In this document: one piece after another, positions 1 to 5,461 of the stretch
Layout of the letters: each line of letters opens with the position of its first letter
Numbering within the stretch: position 1 is the first letter of the stretch
DNA from: Betaproteobacteria bacterium
GTDB lineage: Bacteria > Pseudomonadota > Gammaproteobacteria > Burkholderiales > Burkholderiaceae_C
Direction of reading: 5' to 3'
Assembly: GCA_009927195.1 (NCBI GenBank)
Contig: RFNL01000305.1
Span: forward strand, 1 to 6,511
DNA length: 6,511 nt
Program-made: the position numbers and the translations under genes
The notes under the pieces: model-generated
What the model saw: only the letters and a program-made list of their open reading frames with translations
What the model was told of the DNA's origin: nothing
Database searches by the model: none

Positions 1-1
1 C

Positions 2-763
2 TTTCCCGCCAGCGCCTGGCCGGAAAAAATGGGCACGGTCACCAACACCGACCGCATGGTGCAAATGGGCCGACCGGCTTTGTCTCTTCCCGGCCAGGCC
101 CAGTTGGATTTGTGGATCATCCAGCAAATGGCCCAGCGCATGGGCCTGGCCTGGAACTACCCGGGCGAGCAGGAGGGTGTGGCCGCCGTGTACGAGGAAA
201 TGCGCCAGGCCATGAACGGTGTGCTGGCCGGTATTTCCTGGCAGCGGTTATGGGATGCGTCGAGCGTGACCTACCCATGCGTGAGCGAAACCGACCCCGG
301 TCAAGCGATGGTGTTTGAACATGACTTTCCCACCCCCGATGGGCGGGTCCGCTTGGTGCCCGCTGACCTGATATCGGCCAATGAGTTGCCCGACGCCGAG
401 CACCCCTTTGTGCTGATCACTGGCCGGCAACTGGAACACTGGCACACCGGCAGCATGACGCGCCGCTCCCTGGTGCTCGATGCAATAGAGCCACAGGCCA
501 CCCTGTCGATGTGCAGCGCCGATCTGAAGCGCTTGGGCTTACAAGCGGGTGAAAAGGTGCAGGTGCGATCGCGTCGGGGTGAATTGCAGGTGTGTGTGCG
601 GCAAGACGAAGGCACGCCCGAGGGCACGGTGTTTTTGCCCTTTGCCTACCGCGAAGCCGCAGCCAATTTGCTCACCAATGCCGCCTTGGACCCGGTGGGC
701 AAAATACCTGAATTGAAGTTTTGTGCGGTGCAGGTTTTGGCCTTGAAAGATGCCGCCGCCTGA
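2..763 (+). CDS. fdhF: Formate dehydrogenase alpha subunit, soluble FdsA/FdhF-like type, C-terminal part (5' partial)
   Basis: The reading frame is open from the window's left edge and ends at TGA 761-763, giving 253 visible residues. The true start lies upstream; the ATG at base 29 is internal. Visible residues resemble the C-terminal third of molybdopterin FDH alpha subunits. The segment GTVTNTDRMVQMGR (about 11-24) matches the 'EKTGTFTNTERRVQ' region before the molybdopterin-dinucleotide-binding domain. That domain then follows, with FVLITGRQLEHWHTGSMTRR (about 136-155), a SRRGE turn (about 190-194) and EAAANLLTNAALDPVGKIPE (about 218-237). Family knowledge: these proteins oxidise formate to CO2 using bis-MGD, a Mo/W centre and Fe-S clusters. 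The wording is closest to NAD-linked FdsA or FdhF-like cytoplasmic enzymes, not to membrane FDH-N. The N-terminal Fe-S domains, active-site residue and any signal peptide are not visible, so the exact subtype and the symbol are provisional. Confidence 0.9.
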   Translation, partial: FPASAWPEKMGTVTNTDRMVQMGRPALSLPGQAQLDLWIIQQMAQRMGLAWNYPGEQEGVAAVYEEMRQAMNGVLAGISWQRLWDASSVTYPCVSETDPGQAMVFEHDFPTPDGRVRLVPADLISANELPDAEHPFVLITGRQLEHWHTGSMTRRSLVLDAIEPQATLSMCSADLKRLGLQAGEKVQVRSRRGELQVCVRQDEGTPEGTVFLPFAYREAAANLLTNAALDPVGKIPELKFCAVQVLALKDAAA

Positions 764-1132
764 TACCGATTCGACCAAAAGTTGGCCATCCCATGTTTTT
801 CCCGATGGAGGTTCCCTGTAAGATTTTTGCAATCCAAATGTGTTTTGGCTTGTTCTTCGCTGGGGCGGGCCGGTTCAAGCCGACTTTGGTGGCGGCCCAA
901 AATGCAGTGGCTTGGGACCCTTTGACCGCGCAAAAGCCGTCGGTTCCTTTGGCCCCAGGGGGCCAGCAAGACGGCGTTTTGTCCTTGCGCCGTGACCGCC
1001 AAAACCCAGACATCTTGGCGGTGCTGCTGATCGGTCATCCGCCGGTCTTGCGACCTGTGGTGCCAGAACAGCACATGGCCGAGATCCTCAAAAGCGGACA
1101 AGCCAGCCATGCGGAGGTGCGATGATCCTCCC
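764..1132. other. 369-base stretch between fdhF and the DUF3305 gene; no identifiable gene, one weak ORF
   Basis: No recognisable family is encoded here. On the + strand an ORF is open to TGA 1123-1125, with possible ATG starts at 793, 805 and 838. It would give at most 110 residues. Its second half (from about base 880) uses codons like the neighbours (TTG, CAA, GCC, GAC), ending in text such as NPDILAVLLIGHPPVLRP. None of the three starts has a well-spaced Shine-Dalgarno sequence. On the - strand a frame starting at ATG 1013 is also open and runs into fdhF, but it is rich in Trp, Cys, Lys and Pro and looks like a shadow. A 7-bp inverted repeat (TGGCCCC/GGGGCCA, 950-965) has only a 2-base gap and no T-run, so it is not a terminator. 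This could be a small unknown gene, a decayed gene or an untranslated spacer. Confidence 0.4.
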
Positions 1133-1678
1133 ATGACAAGCCAATTGACCTTGACCACCAGCGTGTTGATGCGCCGTGAGCGCGTGCCCGGTGCCATGGC
1201 CAAATGGCAAACATGGCGATGGGCCTTGCATGACGTGGTGCTGCAAGACCCAGGCATCGACGGTTGTGTGCGCTTGTTGCGTGACAGCGAAGACATCCAA
1301 ATTTGGTTGCACCCGGGCTTTGAGGTGGGCTTGTACCGTGATGATGCCGAGGGCTATTACCTCAATGCCACCGCGCCGCGACCGTGCTGGTTTGTGCTGT
1401 GGCGCATGGAAGAAGAGGCCCGATGGGCCGCAGAGCCTGTGGCTGTGCCCGCCATGGTCAGCCTCAGTTACCACGATGCGGGGCGGTGGTTGGATGCCCA
1501 AGAAAACGTCGATCAGGTGGCCGCCCCTGAGTCGGTGATCGCTTGGATGAGTGCCTTTGCCCAAAGCCATTGGGTGACCGAGGGCAAGAAGCGGCAGCGG
1601 CCCGAGAGTTTTCGGGGCTTGCGGGACCGTTTTGGCAATCCCGCATCGGTGAGTGCCGATAAAACCCGCAAAATCTGA
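1133..1678 (+). CDS. DUF3305 domain-containing protein (FDH-locus accessory protein)
   Basis: This is a 181-residue protein of unknown function that I recognise as DUF3305. Recognisable parts are the N-terminal block with RRERV then WQTWRW (14-30), WFVLWRMEEE (86-95), and the longest conserved block, VSLSYHDAGRWLDAQENVD (109-127) followed by APESVIAWMSAFAQSHW (131-147). The tail is basic (GKKRQRP). There is no signal peptide or membrane segment, so it is probably cytoplasmic. I chose ATG 1133 because the family-like text begins within a few residues of it. The in-frame ATG at 1109 would add eight unconvincing residues (MRRCDDPP). The start has no close Shine-Dalgarno sequence: GGAGG at 1113-1117 is 15 bases away and is complementary to CCTCC at 1127-1131. 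DUF3305 genes commonly sit beside DUF3306 genes in FDH loci, as here. A role in FDH maturation or redox support is inferred from context only. Confidence 0.85.
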   Translation: MTSQLTLTTSVLMRRERVPGAMAKWQTWRWALHDVVLQDPGIDGCVRLLRDSEDIQIWLHPGFEVGLYRDDAEGYYLNATAPRPCWFVLWRMEEEARWAAEPVAVPAMVSLSYHDAGRWLDAQENVDQVAAPESVIAWMSAFAQSHWVTEGKKRQRPESFRGLRDRFGNPASVSADKTRKI

Positions 1679-1707
1679 TGGCGGTCACACGGGCTTAATA
1701 TCGCACC

Positions 1708-2304
1708 ATGTCAGATGATGGTTTCTTCCAGCGTTGGTCCCGGCGCAAATCCATGCCCATCGCCAAGCCGCCGCCTGTGCCTGCACCGGCAGTTGCGGCC
1801 ATGGCATCGCGACCACCGCCAACGGCCCAAACGGCGACCGGTGTTTCCGCATCCACCAACCTGACGCCCCCTCAAGCGCTGCCAAATTCACCCCAGGATC
1901 CGATCAAAATCGACGATGAGCTGAAGTCGGCGCCGAGCTTGGCAGACACCCATGCGCTCACACCTGAGTCGGACTTCAGACCCTTCATGGGCCAAGGCGT
2001 TGCCCCTGAAGTGAAAAATGCGGCCATGAAAAAACTCTTTGCCGATCCGCATTTCAACGTCATGGACCAAATGGACACCTATATTGATGATTACAGCCAA
2101 GCCGATCCCTTGCCCCTGGCCATGTTGCGGCAAATGAACGGGTCAAAGTTTTTGAATTTGTTTGAACAAGACGCGCCTGTTGAGCCCTCGGATTCACAGG
2201 CCGCTGGCGCATCGGAGATGCAGTTGCAGGCCGTTCATCAAGCGACCGCCGATGTGACCCAGGACGGCACCACACAGGCAGCAAACCCGATGACCAAGGC
2301 CTGA
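1708..2304 (+). CDS. DUF3306 domain-containing protein (FDH-locus accessory protein)
   Basis: This 198-residue protein fits DUF3306. It opens with the typical FFQRWSRRK (6-14). A Pro/Ala/Thr-rich, probably disordered linker follows (about 18-65). The conserved block is DFRPFMGQGVAPEVKNAAMK (89-108), KLFADPHFNVMDQMDTYIDD (109-128) and YSQADPLPLAMLRQM (129-143). The C-terminal 45 residues are polar and low in complexity. There is no signal peptide, transmembrane helix or cysteine, so direct metal-cluster binding through Cys is not expected. It starts 29 bases after the DUF3305 stop, fitting co-transcription, although no clear Shine-Dalgarno sequence precedes ATG 1708. Function is unknown. Its constant pairing with DUF3305 and FDH genes points to a shared accessory role. 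The short basic N-terminal motif plus a disordered linker would suit a tethering or partner-binding protein, which is my inference. Confidence 0.88.
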   Translation: MSDDGFFQRWSRRKSMPIAKPPPVPAPAVAAMASRPPPTAQTATGVSASTNLTPPQALPNSPQDPIKIDDELKSAPSLADTHALTPESDFRPFMGQGVAPEVKNAAMKKLFADPHFNVMDQMDTYIDDYSQADPLPLAMLRQMNGSKFLNLFEQDAPVEPSDSQAAGASEMQLQAVHQATADVTQDGTTQAANPMTKA

Positions 2305-2345
2305 GGCCTCTTTGGGCCAGGTGCCCTCATGCACAGTCTTCCACA

Positions 2346-4436
2346 ATGACCACCTTGATCTGCGACTGCAACCAAACCATGCCCTTGGACGCCAAGGTGC
2401 TGGGACAAAGCCGCAACGAGCCGTTGCATTTGCACAGCAGTTTGTGCCGCCGGGAGGCCCAAAGGTTTTTGAATGCGCTCAAAGCTGGCGATCCGGTGGT
2501 GGTGGCATGCACCCAAGAAAAGCGTTTGTTTGAAGACCTGGCCCAACAAGCCCGCGATGGCGATCCTGGCGTACCCTGGGTGCCGCTGAAGTTTGTCAAC
2601 ATCCGGGAGACGGCTGGTTGGGGCCGTGAGGCCACACAGGCCATGCCCAAGATCGCTGCTTTGTTGGCCCAAGCTCAACTGCCCGACGCAGAACCCGTGC
2701 CCAGCGTGAGTTACAAGAGTGCTGGGCGTTTGCTGATCATCGGCGAATTGGCCCGCGCCGAAACGGCGGCTGATGCATTGGGCGACACCCTTGAAATCAC
2801 CTTGATGGCTGAGGGCGCATTGAACGGTGTGCCCGCCCAAGAGCGCCGTTATCCGGTGATTGCGGGCGAGTTGATGGCCTTGCAAGGTTGGTTGGGTGCT
2901 TTTGACCTGAAGTGGCAGCGATACAACCCGATTGACTTGGACCTGTGTACCCGCTGCAATGCGTGCCTGGCCGCTTGCCCCGAGCAAGCCATCGGCTTGG
3001 ACTACCAAATCAACCTGCAAGCCTGTCAATCGCACCGTGATTGCGTCAAAGCCTGTGGGGTGGCCGGTGCAATTGATTTTCAACGCGAGCCCAGCATCGA
3101 GAGCGCGACCTTTGACCTGGTGTTGGACTTGCGCGCCCGTGCGGGGTTTGAACGCCATGCCTTGCCACAGGGTTATTTCCGCCAGGACGACTCAGCCACT
3201 CTGATGCGCTTGCGCGACCTGGTGGGTGAGTTTGAAAAACCCAAATTCTTCACCTACAAGCCATCCATCTGTGCCCACAGCCGCAACACCCAAATTGGCT
3301 GTCAAGCCTGCGTGGATGTGTGTTCCGCCCAGGCCATAACGTCTGAGCCAGCGCGCCAACAAATCAAGGTCAATCCGCATTTGTGCGTCGGTTGCGGGGC
3401 CTGCGCCACGGTATGCCCAACCGGTGCGCTGAGCCATGCCTATCCCGATGTCAGCGCATTGGGTGTGACCGCCAAAACGCTGCTCACCACCTATGCCCAA
3501 GCCGGCGGCCGAGATGCCGTGTTGCTTTTGCACAGCCAAGGGCGTGGTCAAAGCCTGGTCAATCAGTTGGGGCGTGATGCCCAATTAAAGCGCGCCCATG
3601 GTTTGCCTGCGCGTGTCATGGCGCTGGCACTGTGGCACACCGCCAGCGTGGGGGCCGATTTTTGGTTGTCGGTGCTGGCTTTTGGGGCTGCACAGGTGGT
3701 GGTGCTGGCCACCGAAGAGGAGGCGCCCGAATACCTTCGCGCCGTGCAAGACCAAATGGCCCAGGTTCAAGCGGTCTTGCATGGTTTGGGGTTCAAGGGT
3801 CGGCATTTGGCCTGGATGCAAGCGACCAGCGCCAGCGAGTTGGACGCGCAACTCAAGGCCTTGCCCCCGGCTCCTGCGAACCCGGTGCCCGTGGCCAAGT
3901 TTTCCCTGACCAGCGACAAGCGCAGCAGCTTGGCGTTGGCCTTGGACCATTGGGTAAGCCATGCGCAGTCTGCGACTGAATTGCCGCAGGCCATCCCCCT
4001 GCCGGCAGATGGGGCATTTTGGGGCGGTGTAAAAGTCGATACTCAGGCCTGCACCCTGTGTCTGAGTTGTGTCAGCGCATGCCCTGCCGGTGCGCTGCAA
4101 GACAACAGCGCGCAACCCGAGTTGTCCATCATTGAGAAAAACTGTGTGCAATGCGGTTTGTGTGTGTCAACCTGTCCGGAAAACGCCATTCAAACCATGC
4201 CGCGTTTGTTGTTGACTCCCCAACGCCATGAGCGCCAAGTGCTGCACCGCAGCCAGCCTTACAACTGTGTGCGATGCAACAAGCCTTTTGGCACCTTGAA
4301 AGCCATTGAAAGCATGCTGGAAAAACTCAGTGGCCATGCCATGTTCCAAGGCGCTGCGGCGCAGCGGCTCAAAATGTGCAGTGATTGTCGGGTCATCGAT
4401 ATTTACTCCGCTGGGGATGAGCAGCGCATCGTTTGA
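2346..4436 (+). CDS. Large 4Fe-4S polyferredoxin of the FDH locus
   Basis: This is a 696-residue cytoplasmic iron-sulfur protein with no signal peptide. Classical CxxCxxCxxxCP motifs lie at Cys201/204/207/211, 347/350/353/357, 569/572/575/579 and 600/603/606/610. Variant sets are Cys227/233/237 (CX5CX3C) and Cys309/319/322/326 (CX9CX2CX3C). Together these suggest about six [4Fe-4S] clusters. The N-terminal part (1-120) has its own conserved-looking cysteines: CDC at 6-8, Cys34 and ACTQEKRLF from residue 54, then FVNIRETAGW (83-92), faintly like HdrA-type proteins. Residues about 370-500 lack Cys and look like an alpha/beta module (ALWHTASVGADFW, AAQVVVLATEEEA), perhaps MvhD-like. The C-terminus has two CxxC pairs, 641/644 and 678/681, as in a zinc ribbon or rubredoxin. 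Such proteins recur between DUF3306 and TorD genes in FDH loci. An electron-transfer or maturation role is inferred; the substrate is unknown. ATG 2346 has no strong Shine-Dalgarno sequence. Confidence 0.9.
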   Translation: MTTLICDCNQTMPLDAKVLGQSRNEPLHLHSSLCRREAQRFLNALKAGDPVVVACTQEKRLFEDLAQQARDGDPGVPWVPLKFVNIRETAGWGREATQAMPKIAALLAQAQLPDAEPVPSVSYKSAGRLLIIGELARAETAADALGDTLEITLMAEGALNGVPAQERRYPVIAGELMALQGWLGAFDLKWQRYNPIDLDLCTRCNACLAACPEQAIGLDYQINLQACQSHRDCVKACGVAGAIDFQREPSIESATFDLVLDLRARAGFERHALPQGYFRQDDSATLMRLRDLVGEFEKPKFFTYKPSICAHSRNTQIGCQACVDVCSAQAITSEPARQQIKVNPHLCVGCGACATVCPTGALSHAYPDVSALGVTAKTLLTTYAQAGGRDAVLLLHSQGRGQSLVNQLGRDAQLKRAHGLPARVMALALWHTASVGADFWLSVLAFGAAQVVVLATEEEAPEYLRAVQDQMAQVQAVLHGLGFKGRHLAWMQATSASELDAQLKALPPAPANPVPVAKFSLTSDKRSSLALALDHWVSHAQSATELPQAIPLPADGAFWGGVKVDTQACTLCLSCVSACPAGALQDNSAQPELSIIEKNCVQCGLCVSTCPENAIQTMPRLLLTPQRHERQVLHRSQPYNCVRCNKPFGTLKAIESMLEKLSGHAMFQGAAAQRLKMCSDCRVIDIYSAGDEQRIV

Positions 4437-4456
4437 GCCGTGACGGACCTGGCATC

Positions 4457-5083
4457 ATGACCCTTCCCTTGAACCCGCCTGCGACCTCATCGGCCTTGGA
4501 CGAGGAGACCGCGCGGGCCGAGTTGTATGGCTTGATTGCGGCCTTGTTTTATGCGCCACCCGATGCGGCTTTGTGGGGCCAACTGCGGCTGGCCGTGACC
4601 CAGGCGCCGGTGCAGGGTGGTTTTTTGGAAGAGCCTTGGCGGCAGCTGGTCAGCGTGGCGCGGGCCAACGACACCGCGCAAATTGCCCAAGAACACGAAG
4701 CCTTGTTCGGCGGCATGGGAAAGCCCGAGGTGTATTTGTTTGCTTCCCATCACCTGAGTGGCTTTTTGAACGAAAAACCGCTGGCGGCTTTGCGCACGGA
4801 TTTGAGCCAACTGGGTTTGTCCCGCGATGAAACCCTGCCCGAAACCGAGGACCACATTTCCTACCTTTGCGAAGTCATGCGTTATCTGATCGCCGGTGAC
4901 GATGTGTCAGTGGCCAACTTGACGCGCCAAAAAGAGTTTTTTGCGCGCCACTTGCAACCCTGGGTGGCGGCCTTGTGCGATGCCTTGCAGGCCCATCCCC
5001 GCGCCCACTTTTATGCCGCCTTGGGTGGCTTGTTGCGCGCTTTTGCCGCGGTCGAGGCCCAGGGTTTTGACATGTTGAATTGA
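4457..5083 (+). CDS. TorD/DmsD-family molybdoenzyme chaperone
   Basis: This is a 208-residue, cysteine-poor, probably all-helical protein of the TorD/DmsD (NarJ-like) family. These cytoplasmic chaperones bind Tat signal peptides or apo-molybdoenzymes and keep them export-competent until the Mo cofactor is inserted. Visible signatures are ELYGLIAALFYAPPD (22-36), EHEALFGGMGKPEVYLFASHHL (positions 79-100), and EDHISYLCEVMRYLIAG (131-147), which carries the family's acidic-DH(I/L) motif. FYAALGGLLRAF (185-196) forms the expected C-terminal helix. I placed the start at ATG 4457, 20 bases after the polyferredoxin stop. A TTG at 4433 overlapping that stop is in frame but would add only eight unlikely residues. 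The likely client is the Tat-exported FdhA encoded 379 bases downstream, though the soluble FDH upstream cannot be excluded. It is probably the last gene of the transcript that includes the polyferredoxin gene, because a 149-base gap follows. Confidence 0.92.
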   Translation: MTLPLNPPATSSALDEETARAELYGLIAALFYAPPDAALWGQLRLAVTQAPVQGGFLEEPWRQLVSVARANDTAQIAQEHEALFGGMGKPEVYLFASHHLSGFLNEKPLAALRTDLSQLGLSRDETLPETEDHISYLCEVMRYLIAGDDVSVANLTRQKEFFARHLQPWVAALCDALQAHPRAHFYAALGGLLRAFAAVEAQGFDMLN

Positions 5084-5127
5084 ATCGGCTCGATCCATCT
5101 CCTTAAATATGCGTCTACCTAGGGAAA

Positions 5128-5153
5128 CCCTTGATTCATTGATTTTCAAAGGG
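5128..5153. repeat. Imperfect inverted repeat upstream of fdhX, possible operator
   Basis: CCCTTGA (5128-5134) faces TCAAAGGG (5146-5153), pairing fully apart from one extra A. The 11-base gap holds part of a direct repeat, TTGATT at 5131-5136 and 5139-5144. It lies in the only sizeable gap before fdhX, about 11 bases upstream of the sigma-54-like element. It does not match the FNR consensus spacing. A regulator-binding role is a guess from position and symmetry. Confidence 0.3.
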
Positions 5154-5163
5154 AGGAAAATCT

Positions 5164-5179
5164 GGGCATTCAACTTGCT
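5164..5179 (+). promoter_or_regulatory. Candidate sigma-54 (-24/-12) promoter for fdhX-fdhA
   Basis: The sequence GGGCATTCAACTTGCT has GG at 5165-5166 and GC at 5177-5178, separated by exactly 10 bases. It shares GGCA and TTGCT with the TGGCACG-N4-TTGCW consensus. Mismatches are the first T and the C and G after GGCA. Transcription would start near 5189-5192, about 40 bases before the fdhX ATG. A housekeeping alternative is poor: TTGACA at 5184-5189 has no good -10 at 16-18 bases, and CATAAT at 5190-5195 has no good -35. Sigma-54 control of formate metabolism is known for E. coli fdhF with FhlA, but no activator gene is visible here. Confidence 0.35.
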
Positions 5180-5198
5180 GCACTTGACACATAATTTC

Positions 5199-5221
5199 GT
5201 GGCTGAAGCAGCCACCTTTTT
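5199..5221 (+). terminator. Terminator-like hairpin with T-run in the fdhX leader
   Basis: GTGGCTG (5199-5205) and CAGCCAC (5209-5215) form a perfect 7-bp stem with an AAG loop, followed one base later by five Ts (5217-5221). The fdhX Shine-Dalgarno sequence (GGAGA, 5223-5227) begins one base after the T-run. It could end transcripts coming from the TorD gene, attenuate the fdhX-fdhA message, or cap the 5' end of that message if the sigma-54-like start is used. The stem and T-run are short, so termination would probably be partial. Confidence 0.45.
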
Positions 5222-5232
5222 CGGAGATTTCC

Positions 5233-5448
5233 ATGCACAACGACAACGACCAGTTGCCCACATCTCGCCGCGGATTTTTTTGGGGCGCCGCAGCTGCCAG
5301 CGCAGCTGTGGCCACTGTGGCAGGTGTCAACGCATTGGACAGTGCGCCAGCCTCCAGCGCTGAGGTTTTGCCCCCTGCACCGGCCAAAGGCGGTGGCTAC
5401 AGCCTGAGCGAGCATGTCAAGCGCTACTACCAAACCACCCGCGTCTGA
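5233..5448 (+). CDS. fdhX: FdhX, small twin-arginine-targeted protein of the formate dehydrogenase region
   Basis: This 71-residue protein fits the small 'formate dehydrogenase region TAT target' family. Residues 11-17, SRRGFFW, are a Tat motif. They are followed by a hydrophobic Ala/Val-rich h-region (about 18-34) and a short linker. The C-terminal block GGYSLSEHVKRYYQTTRV (54-71) is the family hallmark. The start at ATG 5233 is well supported by GGAGA at 5223-5227, five bases upstream. The stop lies 13 bases before fdhA, so the two are almost certainly co-transcribed. Its molecular role is not established. Its position directly ahead of a Tat-exported FDH suggests it acts at export or becomes a small accessory polypeptide of the membrane complex. 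Whether the signal is cleaved is unclear: the c-region has no clean AxA before the linker, so it might remain a membrane anchor. Confidence 0.9.
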   Translation: MHNDNDQLPTSRRGFFWGAAAASAAVATVAGVNALDSAPASSAEVLPPAPAKGGGYSLSEHVKRYYQTTRV

Positions 5449-5461
5449 ACGAGGACACACC

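Noticed and set aside
29..763. ATG at 29 as the true start of the first gene
   Set aside because: The same frame continues to the window edge with family-like residues before it (FPASAWPEK), so the gene is 5' truncated by the window.
950..965. TGGCCCC/GGGGCCA inverted repeat as a terminator
   Set aside because: The gap is only two bases and no T-run follows. It is probably chance in GC-rich sequence.
646..1296. 216-codon open frame on the - strand spanning the end of fdhF, the spacer and the start of the DUF3305 gene
   Set aside because: It overlaps two supported genes, its composition is shadow-like (His, Arg, Ser, Gln), and no family is recognisable.
2238..3158. 306-codon open frame on the - strand, antisense to the DUF3306 gene end and the polyferredoxin gene
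   Set aside because: It is rich in Gln, His, Arg and Gly, with no recognisable domain, and lies opposite clear Cys-motif coding sequence. It is a shadow of high-GC coding.
5139..5149. TTGATTTTCAA as an FNR box
   Set aside because: FNR sites are TTGAT-N4-ATCAA over 14 bases. Here the half-sites are only three bases apart.
5184..5195. TTGACA next to CATAAT as a sigma-70 promoter
   Set aside because: The two hexamers are adjacent with no spacer, and neither has a good partner at 16-18 bases.
5109..5363. 84-codon + strand frame starting in the gap before fdhX
   Set aside because: Most of it overlaps fdhX out of frame, it has no good ribosome binding site, and it resembles no known protein.
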